A stretch of 64,000 nucleotides of DNA from CAVRXQ01 sp963838845 (GTDB lineage: Bacteria; Actinomycetota; Acidimicrobiia; Acidimicrobiales; Bog-793): the NCBI GenBank assembly GCA_963838845.1, contig CAWISR010000003.1, forward strand, positions 1,054,001 through 1,118,000, given 5' to 3'. Positions within the stretch are counted from its first letter, which is position 1; every line of letters starts with the position of its first letter. A program made the position numbers and the translations under genes. The notes under the pieces are model-generated. The model searched no databases and had not been told where the DNA came from. It was given only the letters and a program-made list of their open reading frames with translations. Positions 17,937 through 25,689 of this stretch are shown piece after piece.

Positions 17937-18428
17937 TCAAAGCAGCGCCTGCATGAGGCAGACGTCGAGCCAGCGCCCGAATTTCCTCCCCACCTCGCGT
18001 TCGATCCCGATCACCTCGAACCCGCATGCCCGGTGCAACGCGACCGACGCCGGGTGATCGCCGACGACGCGGGCGATGAGCGAGTGGAATCCGTGGAGCC
18101 GTGCCTGGTCGACGAGCGCCGAGAGGAGCTCCTTTCCGACGCCGGCGCCGCGATGCGACGGCGCGACGTAGATCGAGTCCTCTGCCGTCGTCGAGTAGCC
18201 CGGTCGTGTGCGGTAGGGGGAAAGCGAAGCAAAGCCGATGACTTCGCCCTCGATCTCGGCCACGAGCAGGGCGTAGACACCGGAGTGCTCCGCCATCCAG
18301 GCGCGCTGGTCCTCAGGGCTGCGCTCGACGAGGTCGAACGTCACGATCGAGCCCGAGACCTCGGCGTTGTAGATCGCACGGATCGCCTCCGCGTCCCCGG
18401 GGCACGCGACGCGAATCTGCAATTCCAC
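17937..18428 (-). CDS. GNAT N-acetyltransferase, phosphinothricin acetyltransferase-like
   Basis: This 163-residue protein reads as a complete GNAT acetyltransferase close to the Pat/Bar/YwnH group. It begins with IRVACPGDAEAIRAIYN, has the SPYRTRPGYSTTAEDSIYV strand typical of that group, the acetyl-CoA loop HRGAGVGKELL and the final GCGFE-like segment (ACGFEVIGIEREVGRKFGRW). Members acetylate small amines such as methionine sulfoximine or phosphinothricin; the natural substrate here is not known. It is convergent with the mannosyltransferase gene and divergent from tRNA-Thr. Confidence 0.88.
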   Translation of the reverse strand: MELQIRVACPGDAEAIRAIYNAEVSGSIVTFDLVERSPEDQRAWMAEHSGVYALLVAEIEGEVIGFASLSPYRTRPGYSTTAEDSIYVAPSHRGAGVGKELLSALVDQARLHGFHSLIARVVGDHPASVALHRACGFEVIGIEREVGRKFGRWLDVCLMQALL

Positions 18429-18500
18429 GACTCCTTCCTCGGTACTGCGCGAGCGCGGCCAAGTATCATCGCCGCGGCGAGAAGCGTCCTCGACCGTGCC

Positions 18501-18573
18501 GCCCCCTTAGCTCAGTCGGCAGAGCACAGCCATGGTAAGGCTGGTGTCGTCGGTTCGATTCCGACAGGGGGCT
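18501..18573 (+). tRNA. tRNA-Thr (anticodon GGT)
   Basis: The acceptor arm GCCCCCT (18501-18507) pairs with AGGGGGC (18566-18572). The T arm GTCGG/CCGAC closes TTCGATT, and the anticodon stem CAGCC/GGCTG closes the loop ATGGTAA with anticodon GGT. The CCA end is not encoded. The 244 bases to the next gene at 18818 contain no gene that I can support. Confidence 0.95.
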
Positions 18574-18817
18574 CTTCTCCGCTGGCGCAAATGGGTCATG
18601 CGCACGGCGCGAACGTGGCGGCGAATCCGAACTGATTCCTGCTTCGCTCACACCGCTCTAATCGGTCGCACATCCCCTCCTCCCATCGGCGTGTTACTCG
18701 TGGTCGAACCATGCGCGACGGCTGACAAGTGCGGCCCAAGCCGAACTCGTCGGGGTCCGAAGCTCCACCTCGGATTCTGTCGGGCCGTAGGAAGCAAAGA
18801 GAGAAGGGGGACGACCA

Positions 18818-19927
18818 ATGCAGTTGAGGGAGAGCCTTCGCCGGTCCCGCAGACCGAACCTCGGATTGCGATCGCCGCTCGGCGTCATGCTTGTCCTTGC
18901 GGGCGCGGCGATGCTCGCTGCACCGGCCGCTTCCGCCGCCGACCGCGGCGCCTCCGCACGCCTCGGTTCGGCGGCGCGCTTTCATGTCGCGGGGATCGTT
19001 TCGGGCGTGAGCGCCAACAGCGTGACCATGTTCGTCGAGCGCGGCGTCGTCGCGGGCCACTCGGCGCGGCACCAGCTGTTGACTGTCCAACTCGGCCACG
19101 TCCGCATCCATGAGGTCACGGGACGAGAAGGACATGCGCGCTTCGACGCCGGCAGCTTCGCGATCGGCGAGGTCGCGCGCTGTTCCGGGCCGGTGTTAGC
19201 CGGACCGTCCGCTGTTCTCGAAGCCGAGTCCGCAACGGTGTCCACCGAGACACCGGCGACCGCGCTCGTCGGAACCGTGTACGAGACGGGCGGATCGTTG
19301 GTCATCGTCGACCGCACCGTCTTCGGCCGATGGGACCAGATGACGAGCTTCGTCCAACCGGTCATCGTCGACGACAGCAACGCGACGGTCACCCTCGACG
19401 GCTCTTCGGCGCTCGCCTCACAGATCGCTGCCGGTCAGACCGTCATCGTGCTCGGGACTGACGACAACGACATCGTTCTCGCCGCGTCGATCGACGCGTT
19501 CACGACACCACCAACGATCGCGACGGGAACATTGCAAATCGTCTCGGGTACGACACTGGCGATCACCCCGTTCGGGGGACACTTCGGCGCCTTTTCGTGG
19601 TCACAAGGCGGGAACGGCAACAACCCGGAATCGTCTGCGCCCTACCTCGTCGACGCCTCCACGGCGACGATCGTGTTAAACGGCGTCTCCGGCGCCAGCG
19701 TTTCGGACCTCGCGCCCGGTGACGCGATCATCGCGGTCGGACCGTCGGGGACCTCACCGCTCGTCGCGTCCACGGTCTTCGCCTTCAATCAGTCCGACAT
19801 CGCGCCGTTGTTCTTCGTGCGACACCACCACTGGGGCTTCCAAAACGGCCAGGGCGGTCAATGGTGGTCCGGTCAGCAATCCGGAGGCGGCGATCGCGGT
19901 CCGAACTCGCAAGGTTCTGACGACTAG
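18818..19927 (+). CDS. Secreted protein with repeated beta-type domains
   Basis: This 369-residue protein has a clear Sec signal peptide: a basic N-terminus (RRSRR), a hydrophobic core LGVMLVLAGAAMLAAP and an ASA/A cleavage site near residue 40. The mature part contains three related segments of about 90 residues, each running from a G-x-V/L strand to a variant of VTLDGSS...LAAGQTVIVLG, similar to the DUF5666-like OB-fold modules. The last 40 residues are rich in His, Gly, Gln and Trp. No anchor or sorting signal is visible. GAGAAGGGGG lies 7-16 bases before the ATG. A strong terminator hairpin follows. Confidence 0.75.
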   Translation: MQLRESLRRSRRPNLGLRSPLGVMLVLAGAAMLAAPAASAADRGASARLGSAARFHVAGIVSGVSANSVTMFVERGVVAGHSARHQLLTVQLGHVRIHEVTGREGHARFDAGSFAIGEVARCSGPVLAGPSAVLEAESATVSTETPATALVGTVYETGGSLVIVDRTVFGRWDQMTSFVQPVIVDDSNATVTLDGSSALASQIAAGQTVIVLGTDDNDIVLAASIDAFTTPPTIATGTLQIVSGTTLAITPFGGHFGAFSWSQGGNGNNPESSAPYLVDASTATIVLNGVSGASVSDLAPGDAIIAVGPSGTSPLVASTVFAFNQSDIAPLFFVRHHHWGFQNGQGGQWWSGQQSGGGDRGPNSQGSDD

Positions 19928-19951
19928 GGGGGATCCAGCCGCCCGAAGCGG

Positions 19952-19992
19952 GGAGCCCGCAGGACCGAGGTTTTCTCGGTCCTGCGGGCTCC
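19952..19992. terminator. Strong 18-bp terminator hairpin
   Basis: A perfect 18-bp inverted repeat (19952-19969 with 19975-19992, arms starting GGAGCCCGC and ending GCGGGCTCC) encloses a GTTTT loop, 25 bases after the secreted-protein stop. There is no T-tract, which is common for terminators in high-GC actinobacteria. It separates the secreted-protein gene from tRNA-Met. Confidence 0.8.
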
Positions 19993-20085
19993 ACTCGCGC
20001 GACGGCACCGGGCGGTCTCGTACCACGGTTGCGCCGGATCCTTCAATCCGGCGCTGGAGAGCGGTCGGGTAACCTCGTACGAGAT

Positions 20086-20162
20086 GGCGGCGTAGCTCAG
20101 TTGGTTAGAGCACACGGCTCATAATCGTGGGGTCGCCGGTTCGAGTCCGGCCGCCGCTACCA
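20086..20162 (+). tRNA. tRNA-Met (anticodon CAT, elongator)
   Basis: The acceptor arm GGCGGCG (20086-20092) pairs with CGCCGCT (20152-20158), ending in a G-U pair at position 1-72 as in other actinobacterial elongator tRNA-Met genes. The T arm GCCGG/CCGGC closes TTCGAGT, and the anticodon loop is CTCATAA. The CCA end is encoded (20160-20162). The missing GC-pair run in the anticodon stem argues against initiator tRNA. Confidence 0.93.
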
Positions 20163-20219
20163 GCGCGAGGTTCTGCCGGTGGCGGCGCGACGGACGTGAT
20201 GGGGAGTTGAGGGACAGAG

Positions 20220-20384
20220 ATGGCAAAGAACGAGAAGCGGGTCAAGGTCACCCTCGAATGCGAGGTGTGCAAACGCCGCAACTACATCACGACGAAGAAC
20301 AAGCAGAACGACCGCGAGCGCATCGAGATGCGCAAGTACTGCCGCTTCGACCGGCGCCACACCCTCCACAAGGAGACCCGCTAA
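20220..20384 (+). CDS. rpmG: 50S ribosomal protein L33
   Basis: This 54-residue protein (MAKNEKRVKVTLECEVC... to HTLHKETR) is a ribosomal L33, placed just before secE and nusG as in many bacteria. The zinc ribbon is incomplete: Cys14, Cys17 and Cys41 are present but the fourth position is Asp44 (YCRFD), so zinc binding is doubtful or altered. Its codons for the terminal Lys-Glu form an AAGGAG sequence that lies 8 bases before a possible non-standard start of the sigma-factor frame that follows. Confidence 0.95.
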   Translation: MAKNEKRVKVTLECEVCKRRNYITTKNKQNDRERIEMRKYCRFDRRHTLHKETR

Positions 20385-20455
20385 TCCGGCCGGCGCCGGG
20401 AGGGACGCTCCGGCGTCCGCACCCGACGTCCGCTCGGCACCTCGAAGACCTCGTT

Positions 20456-21061
20456 TTGCGCGCACGTCTCGGCGACACCGAGGCGTTCAACGCCATCGTC
20501 GAGCACACGGCTGTCGAGGCCCACGCACTCGCCCTTCGCTTGACCGGCAACGAGCACGATGCGTGTGACGTCGTGCAAGAGGCGTATCTGCGGGCCTTCC
20601 GATCGATTGCCCGCTTTCGTGGTGACGCAGCCGTGACGACGTGGCTCTATCGGATCGTCGCGAACTGCTCGGCAAGCCATCACCGCGCCTCGAGGCGACG
20701 ACGCGAAACGCCCCTGATCGCGCCCGTGGCCGAAGCGGTCGCATCGGCGGACGTGCTCGAAGCGGGTAGCGACGGCCTCATCCTGCGCGTCGACGAGCGG
20801 GCTCGCCTTGTCGCAGCCCTCGATCGGCTGTCGCCGGCGTTGCGCGCGCCGGTCGTCCTGCACGACGTGTACGGGTTCGCGCATGCAGAAATCGGAGCGA
20901 GCCTCGGCATCTCGAAGTCGGCGTCGAAGGTGCGCCTGCACCGTGCGCGCCGGCAGCTAAAAGACGCGCTCGCGGAGAAGCCGATCGCGAAGGCGCCGGA
21001 ACAGAGACCCGTCGCAACCATGCGGCGGTCGCGACGGGCCGAAGATGCGTTCGCCAGCTGA
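20456..21061 (+). CDS. ECF-type RNA polymerase sigma factor (start uncertain)
   Basis: The product directs RNA polymerase to a specialised promoter set. Region 2 reads ARLGDTEAFNAIVEHT...ACDVVQEAYLRAFRSIARFRGDAAVTTWLYRIVANC and region 4 reads ALDRLSPALRAPVVLHDVYGF plus a helix-turn-helix ending SKSASKVRLHRARRQL; both motifs are quoted here in broken form. TTG 20456 is the first NTG codon after rpmG, but family similarity begins a few codons earlier (EDLVL). ATC at 20384, overlapping the rpmG stop as TAATC and preceded by AAGGAG at 8 bases, may be the true start. The anti-sigma gene overlaps its end. Confidence 0.82.
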   Translation: MRARLGDTEAFNAIVEHTAVEAHALALRLTGNEHDACDVVQEAYLRAFRSIARFRGDAAVTTWLYRIVANCSASHHRASRRRRETPLIAPVAEAVASADVLEAGSDGLILRVDERARLVAALDRLSPALRAPVVLHDVYGFAHAEIGASLGISKSASKVRLHRARRQLKDALAEKPIAKAPEQRPVATMRRSRRAEDAFAS

Positions 21062-21449
21062 GCTCCTTCGGCGGCGGAACCCCGAGCGCTCCACGCTCGA
21101 TTGCGGCCAGGTCGCTCGCGAGATCGAGGCCCAGCTCGACTCCGGCGGCGAGCCGCGTCCCGATCTCGTCGCCCATATCGAGCAGTGCCTGCGCTGCCAG
21201 GCAGAACTCGCCCGACACCGCCGGCTGCTGCGCCTGCTCGGGCAGCTGCGTGACGAGGTGGTTCTTCCACCGGAGGGACTCCTCGCCGGCGTGCTTGCCG
21301 CGGTGGGCGAAGCGGCGGAGCGCCAGGCGATCCGGGGCGCGCTCGGCAGGCACTCCGTCGCCTACGCGGGTGGAGTCGGCGCTGCGCTCGCCGTTCTCGT
21401 CGTCGTCGGGCTCGCCCGGAAGAAGTCCGTCCGCGGGCGTCACGCCTGA
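21045..21449 (+). CDS. Zinc-finger transmembrane anti-sigma factor
   Basis: This 134-residue protein contains the ZAS motif H-x3-C-x2-C (His44, Cys48, Cys51), with Cys20 as a possible further ligand, followed by one membrane helix (about residues 106-128, YAGGVGAALAVLVVVGLA) and a short basic tail. This is the layout of membrane-bound anti-sigma factors that hold an ECF sigma factor at the membrane until a signal releases it. Its ATG lies 14 bases before the end of the sigma gene, so the pair is co-transcribed and coupled. The tail beyond the membrane is only about eight residues, so an external sensor domain is absent. Confidence 0.82.
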   Translation: MRSPAELLRRRNPERSTLDCGQVAREIEAQLDSGGEPRPDLVAHIEQCLRCQAELARHRRLLRLLGQLRDEVVLPPEGLLAGVLAAVGEAAERQAIRGALGRHSVAYAGGVGAALAVLVVVGLARKKSVRGRHA

Positions 21450-21548
21450 GGGCGAACGTCGCCTGTGAGCTGGCCCTGGGCGGTGGTATCGTCGGTGACC
21501 CGAGGCGGAGCGGACTTGACGCGCCCGCCGAATGAGCGCGTCTCCCCT

Positions 21549-21621
21549 AGGGCAGTAGCTCAATTGGCAGAGCTCCGGTCTCCAAAACCGGCGGTTGGGG
21601 GTTCGAGTCCCTCCTGCCCTG
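21549..21621 (+). tRNA. tRNA-Trp (anticodon CCA)
   Basis: The acceptor arm AGGGCAG (21549-21555) pairs with CTGCCCT (21614-21620). The T arm GGGGG/CCCTC closes TTCGAGT, and the stem CCGGT/ACCGG closes the loop CTCCAAA with anticodon CCA. The CCA end is not encoded. Placement directly before secE is the common bacterial order. Confidence 0.96.
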
Positions 21622-21649
21622 CTCGAAGGCGCGAACAAAGGAAGTTGAA

Positions 21650-21964
21650 GTGAACCGAGAGACGAGGCGACTGCTGCAGCGGCAAGGACAGCTCGGCGCC
21701 GACGGTGCGCCGGCGACCCGCCGCGCCCCCACGCAGGCCCCGTCTCGGCGACTTCCCGAGGATCAGCGCCCGAGCTTCCCCGTTCGCGTTGCGAACTTCC
21801 TGCGCGAGGTGCGCAGCGAGATCTCGAAGGTGCTGTGGCCGAAGCGCCAAGAGGTCGTGAACTACTCGACCGTCGTGCTGACGACGCTGATCCTCGTCGC
21901 GTTGTTGATCTTCGGCTTGAACTTCGCCTTCGCGAGGGGCGTCAGCTTCCTCTTCCCGCACTGA
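21650..21964 (+). CDS. secE: Preprotein translocase subunit SecE
   Basis: This 104-residue single-helix SecE has a long polar N-terminal part followed by the conserved amphipathic motif VRSEISKVLWPKRQEVVNYS and one membrane helix (VVLTTLILVALLIFGLNF). SecE stabilises SecY in the translocon. The GTG start at 21650 is preceded by AAGGAAG. It is cotranscribed with nusG, as is usual. Confidence 0.95.
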   Translation: MNRETRRLLQRQGQLGADGAPATRRAPTQAPSRRLPEDQRPSFPVRVANFLREVRSEISKVLWPKRQEVVNYSTVVLTTLILVALLIFGLNFAFARGVSFLFPH

Positions 21965-22005
21965 GGCGGGTACGAGGCATCCGGGCCGCTACTACTGAAA
22001 AGACC

Positions 22006-22827
22006 GTGAATACCTTTCCCGAGTCGCACGACGACGACCAAGAGACGAACCCCGACCGAGGCGACGACGCGTCCGCCCTGCCGCTCGAGAGCGTCGACGG
22101 TGCCGACGCGCCCTTCGTCGCTGACGACGAGGCGACCGACACGGCCGAGATCGTCGAGGAGCCGCCGCCGCCGGGCGATGTCGCGATACCGGTCGGACCC
22201 GGGACCACTGACTTCGGCGGCGAGGACGACGACGAGTACGACGAGGAGGAGGAGCTCGCGCCGCCCCGTCCTCCGAGTCCGTACGACCGACCCGGGCAGT
22301 GGTACGTCGTCCACACCTACGCCGGCTACGAGAACAAGGTGAAGTCGAATCTTGAGAGCCGGATCGCTTCGATGAACATGGAGGACCGCATCTACGAGGT
22401 CGTCATCCCGATGGAAGAGGTCGTCGAGTTCAAGGGCGGCAAAAAGGTCACCGTTCAGCGCAAGGTTTTTCCCGGGTACCTGCTCACGAGGGCGGAGCTC
22501 GACGACGACTCCTGGTCGGTGATCCGACAGACCCCGGGCGTGACGAGCTTCGTCGGCCCGGGCACGAAGCCGACACCGCTTTCGCGAGCCGAGGTCGAGT
22601 CGATCCTCCAGGTGCGCGAAGAGGGCGTCGAGGCTCCGCGAGCGCGCCGGGCCCGCCTCGAGTATGAGGTCGGCGAGACCGTCCGCGTGAAGGAAGGCCC
22701 CTTCGCCGACTTCACGGGGACCGTGTCGGAGATCAACGAGGACCAGCTGAAGCTGAAGGTGCTCGTGAACATCTTCGGGCGCGAGACGCCGGTCGAGCTT
22801 GAGTTCAGCCAGGTCGCGAAGCTCTAG
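22006..22827 (+). CDS. nusG: Transcription termination/antitermination factor NusG
   Basis: This 273-residue NusG has the NGN domain from about residue 96 (GQWYVVHTYAGYENKVKSNL) and a KOW domain near the end (VRVKEGPFADFTGTVSEIN). It binds RNA polymerase and links it to Rho or to the ribosome. The first 95 residues are an acidic, low-complexity extension (runs of Asp and Glu), which is common in actinobacterial NusG. I chose GTG 22006; the open frame before it overlaps secE and is not protein-like. Confidence 0.94.
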   Translation: MNTFPESHDDDQETNPDRGDDASALPLESVDGADAPFVADDEATDTAEIVEEPPPPGDVAIPVGPGTTDFGGEDDDEYDEEEELAPPRPPSPYDRPGQWYVVHTYAGYENKVKSNLESRIASMNMEDRIYEVVIPMEEVVEFKGGKKVTVQRKVFPGYLLTRAELDDDSWSVIRQTPGVTSFVGPGTKPTPLSRAEVESILQVREEGVEAPRARRARLEYEVGETVRVKEGPFADFTGTVSEINEDQLKLKVLVNIFGRETPVELEFSQVAKL

Positions 22828-22848
22828 AGGAAAAGGACAGACCGAAAA

Positions 22849-23277
22849 ATGGCCCGCCGACGCGTCGCCGCCGTCGTGAAGATCCAGCTGCCCGCCGGGC
22901 AGGCAACGCCCGCACCGCCCGTCGGTACGGCGCTCGGTCCGCACGGCGTGCAGACGATGGAGTTCACCAAGCAGTACAACGCCGCGACCGAGAACATGCG
23001 CGGCACGATCGTCCCGGTCGAGATCACGATCTATGAGGACCGTTCGTTCACCTTCATCCTGAAGACCCCACCGACGGCGGTGCTGTTGCGCGAGGCGGCG
23101 GGCGTCGAGAAGGGGACCGGCCTGGCCGGACGCGAGGGCGTCGGAACTATCACCGACGCGCAGCTGACGGAGATCGCAAAGACGAAGCTCCCGGACCTGA
23201 ACGCGAACGACATCGAGTCGGCGAAGAAGCAGATCGCCGGGACGGCGCGCTCGATGGGCATCACGGTCGCGGATTGA
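22849..23277 (+). CDS. rplK: 50S ribosomal protein L11
   Basis: This 142-residue L11 has the standard two domains. The N-terminal part carries the proline-rich LPAGQATPAPPVGTALG segment that moves during elongation, and the C-terminal part carries the 23S rRNA-binding GTITDAQLTEIA helix region and ends SMGITVAD. It forms the GTPase-associated centre with L10 and L12. It lies 21 bases after nusG and 30 bases before rplA. Confidence 0.98.
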   Translation: MARRRVAAVVKIQLPAGQATPAPPVGTALGPHGVQTMEFTKQYNAATENMRGTIVPVEITIYEDRSFTFILKTPPTAVLLREAAGVEKGTGLAGREGVGTITDAQLTEIAKTKLPDLNANDIESAKKQIAGTARSMGITVAD

Positions 23278-23307
23278 CCTCGACGCCGAAAGAAACGGAT
23301 TGATCTG

Positions 23308-24033
23308 ATGAGCAAATCTGGCAAGCGTTTCGATGACGCGAAGAAAAAAATCGAGCCGGAACGGCTCTACTCGCCCGTCGAGGCGATCGACCTCGTGAAG
23401 AGCCTCGCGACGGCGAAGTTTGACGAAACGATCGAGGTCGCAGTGCGGCTCGGCGTCGACCCGCGCCGTGCCGAGCAAATGGTGCGTGGATCGCTTTCCT
23501 TGCCCTCAGGAACCGGCAAGCGGGTGCGCGTGGCGGTGTTTGCCGCGGGTGAGCCAGCCCAAGAGGCGCGGGACGCAGGGGCGGACGTCGTCGGGGCGGA
23601 CGACCTCGTCGCCCGCATCGAAAAGGAGAACTTCTTGGACTTCGACGTCGCGCTCGCGACGCCGGACCTGATGGCACAGGTCGGACGGCTTGGTCGCCTG
23701 CTCGGTCCGCGCGGCCTGATGCCGAACCCGAGGTCGGGGACGGTGACGAGCGACATCGGCAAGGCGGTCGCCGAGTTCCGTTCGGGGCGTGTCGAATACC
23801 GCACCGACCGGGTCGGCAACGTGCACATACCGATCGGCAAGGCGTCGTTCGAACGTGGCGCATTGCTCGAGAACTTCCGCGCCGTGCTCGACGAGCTGCA
23901 GCGCGCGAAGCCCGCCGCCGCCAAGGGCAAGTACCTCCGCTCGGTGACGCTCTCTTCGACGATGGGCCCAGGAGTTCCGGTCGACACGAACCGGGTGCGC
24001 ATCACCGACGAGGAGCTCGCGCAAACGGCCTGA
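23308..24033 (+). CDS. rplA: 50S ribosomal protein L1
   Basis: This 241-residue L1 forms the mobile stalk beside the ribosomal E site. The start MSKSGKRFDDAKKKI, the LGRLLGPRGLMPNPRSGTV loop and the end VTLSSTMGPGVPVD are all standard. In many bacteria L1 also represses its own operon by binding the mRNA. A 189-base leader separates it from rplJ. Confidence 0.98.
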   Translation: MSKSGKRFDDAKKKIEPERLYSPVEAIDLVKSLATAKFDETIEVAVRLGVDPRRAEQMVRGSLSLPSGTGKRVRVAVFAAGEPAQEARDAGADVVGADDLVARIEKENFLDFDVALATPDLMAQVGRLGRLLGPRGLMPNPRSGTVTSDIGKAVAEFRSGRVEYRTDRVGNVHIPIGKASFERGALLENFRAVLDELQRAKPAAAKGKYLRSVTLSSTMGPGVPVDTNRVRITDEELAQTA

Positions 24034-24075
24034 CGATTCGGGTGCTGCGGATCGGCGTGTAGCCTCTTTGTGACA

Positions 24076-24178
24076 GCGGGCGAAACCCGCAACGAGCCTG
24101 AGAAATCCGGTGCGCGAGACCGCGCGTAATTGGCAAAAGCCAGCCTGACGAGGCGACGGGACCTTCCGCTTCCTCGTC
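24076..24178 (+). promoter_or_regulatory. Ribosomal protein L10-type mRNA leader
   Basis: The 189-base gap before rplJ is rich in paired elements: GCGGG/CCCGC (24076-24090), TGGC/GCCA near 24131-24142 and GACGAGG (24147-24153) with CCTCGTC (24172-24178). The segment GAGCCTGAGAAATCCGG between the first two hairpins is of the kind bound by L10 in the known L10 leader. In that known system, L10 with L12 binds the leader and represses rplJL translation. The call rests on position and structure, not on a covariance-model match. Confidence 0.6.
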
Positions 24179-24222
24179 TGACGCTCGCGCGAACCGGCGT
24201 TTCGATGACGAGAGGAGCGATC

Positions 24223-25023
24223 GTGGACACCGAGGTACGCACCCCGCGGCCAGCAAAGGTCGCGGTCGTCGACGAGGTGCGGCAACGGCTCGACCACTCC
24301 GACGCGACGATCCTCACCGAGTATCGCGGCCTGTCGGTGACGCAGCTGCAGGTACTGCGGCGCGCCCTTGCCCCGGCAGGCGGTGACTACAAGATCTACA
24401 AGAACACCCTCGTGCGCCGGGCGGCGAGAGAGTCCGGACTCGAGGAGCTCGAAGCCTTGCTCACCGGGCCGACGGCGCTGGCGTTCGTCACGGGCGGGGA
24501 CGTCTCGGCTGTCGCGAAGGCGCTCAAGGAGTTCGCCCGCCAGCATCCGAGCCTCGTCGTGAAGGGCGCGGTCGTCGGCGGTGGCCTCTTCGACGCCGCG
24601 CAGACTTCGGCGATCGCCGACCTGCCGAGCCGCGACGCCCTGTTGGCCCAGATCGCCGGTGCGCTCGCCGCCCCGATGCAACGATTGGCGGCGCTTTTCG
24701 CCGCGGTTCCACAGAAGTTCGCCTACGCGCTGGCGGCGCTCATCGACGAGCGCGGCGGCGCTCCGACACCCTCTGCGGTGACTGAGGAGTCGACGGCCGC
24801 GGCCGGAGCCGAGGCACCCGAAAGCGCCGACGACGAAGGCGCCTCTGCCGGGGCGCCCCCCGGAACAGAACCGGTCGTCGCGGCGGAGGAGAACGCTCCC
24901 GCCGTCGCGGGCGTGGAGACACCGGCCGAAGTCTCCGATGGCGGGACCGGCGAGCCGGTGGACAGCGCTGAGGCGGAAGGCTCGGGCGGGGAGGCGATGG
25001 ACGCGGGCGACGCCTCGCCCTGA
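24223..25023 (+). CDS. rplJ: 50S ribosomal protein L10
   Basis: L10 is the base of the L12 stalk. Residues 1 to about 175 form a normal L10 (VAVVDEVRQRL, ATILTEYRGLSVTQLQ, YKIYKNTLVRRA, then the helix LAAPMQRLAALFAA that binds L12 dimers). A further 90 residues are Ala-, Glu- and Pro-rich with no predicted fold, bringing the total to 266. I chose GTG 24223 because AGAGGAG lies 5 bases before it; ATG 24205 is the alternative. The gene is controlled by the leader just upstream. Confidence 0.93.
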   Translation: MDTEVRTPRPAKVAVVDEVRQRLDHSDATILTEYRGLSVTQLQVLRRALAPAGGDYKIYKNTLVRRAARESGLEELEALLTGPTALAFVTGGDVSAVAKALKEFARQHPSLVVKGAVVGGGLFDAAQTSAIADLPSRDALLAQIAGALAAPMQRLAALFAAVPQKFAYALAALIDERGGAPTPSAVTEESTAAAGAEAPESADDEGASAGAPPGTEPVVAAEENAPAVAGVETPAEVSDGGTGEPVDSAEAEGSGGEAMDAGDASP

Positions 25024-25071
25024 GCGGCGGAGCAATTTCGGACAGAGTTTCTTCGAAAGGAAAGGGACCAC

Positions 25072-25461
25072 ATGGCAACAAAGCAGAACATCCTCGATGA
25101 GATCGCGAACATGACCGTGCTCGAGCTCTCCGAGCTCTTGAAGGAGTTCGAGGAGCGGTTCGGCGTCACAGCGGCCGCGCCAGTCGCCGTCGCGGCGGCG
25201 CCTGCCGCGGGCGCGGCAGCCGGCGGTGGCGAGGCCGAAGCGGAAGAGCAGGCGGAGTTCGACGTCGTCCTGACGGCCGCTGGCGACAAGAAGATCCAGG
25301 TGATCAAAGAGGTCCGCTCGCTCACCAGCCTCGGGCTGAAAGAGGCGAAGGATCTCGTCGACGCGGCGCCAAAGGCCGTGCTGGAAAAGGTGTCGAAGGA
25401 AGACGCCGAGAAGGCGAAGGCTCAGCTCGAAGCGGCCGGCGCGACCGTCCAGCTCAAGTAA
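25072..25461 (+). CDS. rplL: 50S ribosomal protein L7/L12
   Basis: This 129-residue L12 has the dimerising N-terminal helices (ILDEIANMTVLELSELLKE), an Ala/Gly hinge (APAAGAAAGG) and the factor-binding C-terminal domain (KKIQVIKEVRSLTSLGLKEAKDLV). It recruits translation GTPases to the ribosome. GAAAGGAAAGGG lies 5-16 bases before the ATG. A GC-rich hairpin follows, as expected where rplL transcripts partly end before rpoB. Confidence 0.98.
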   Translation: MATKQNILDEIANMTVLELSELLKEFEERFGVTAAAPVAVAAAPAAGAAAGGGEAEAEEQAEFDVVLTAAGDKKIQVIKEVRSLTSLGLKEAKDLVDAAPKAVLEKVSKEDAEKAKAQLEAAGATVQLK

Positions 25462-25480
25462 GAAAACTCCAGCTCAGCAG

Positions 25481-25521
25481 GGTCGGGTACCGGCCGGTTC
25501 TTGACCGGACGGGCCCGATCC
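25481..25521 (+). terminator. Hairpin between rplL and rpoB (probable attenuator)
   Basis: GGTCGGG at 25481-25487 pairs with CCCGATCC at 25514-25521 (one bulge), and inside it CCGGT (25494-25498) pairs with ACCGG (25504-25508). CTTTACCC follows. It lies 20 bases after the rplL stop. In many bacteria a partial terminator here lowers rpoBC transcription relative to rplJL. Confidence 0.5.
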
Positions 25522-25548
25522 TTTACCCTGCGCGCGGCAGATAACGCG

Positions 25549-25577
25549 TTGCCCCTGCGTTGGCGCGCCACTATGCT
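25549..25577 (+). promoter_or_regulatory. Candidate rpoB promoter
   Basis: TTGCCC (25549-25554) and TATGCT (25572-25577) are separated by 17 bases, a fair sigma-70-type match, 113 bases before the rpoB start. It follows the rplL hairpin, which would explain separate control of rpoBC. No experimental signal can be read from sequence alone. Confidence 0.4.
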
Positions 25578-25689
25578 GTTTTCTGCCGTGCCCGTCTGTC
25601 GCGCCGCTTTCTCAGCTGCTCGTTGACGCGCGCCTCCGGCGCTGTCGCCCGCCGTCTGAGTTCGATCTGCTTTCCTGAGGAGTGATCCG

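Noticed and set aside
21862..23478. 538-codon minus-strand frame across nusG and rplK
   Set aside because: It is antisense to three certain genes and has a charged low-complexity product.
25462..25689. Possible small gene between rplL and rpoB
   Set aside because: No frame with a start and protein-like composition is present; hairpin and promoter elements explain the region.
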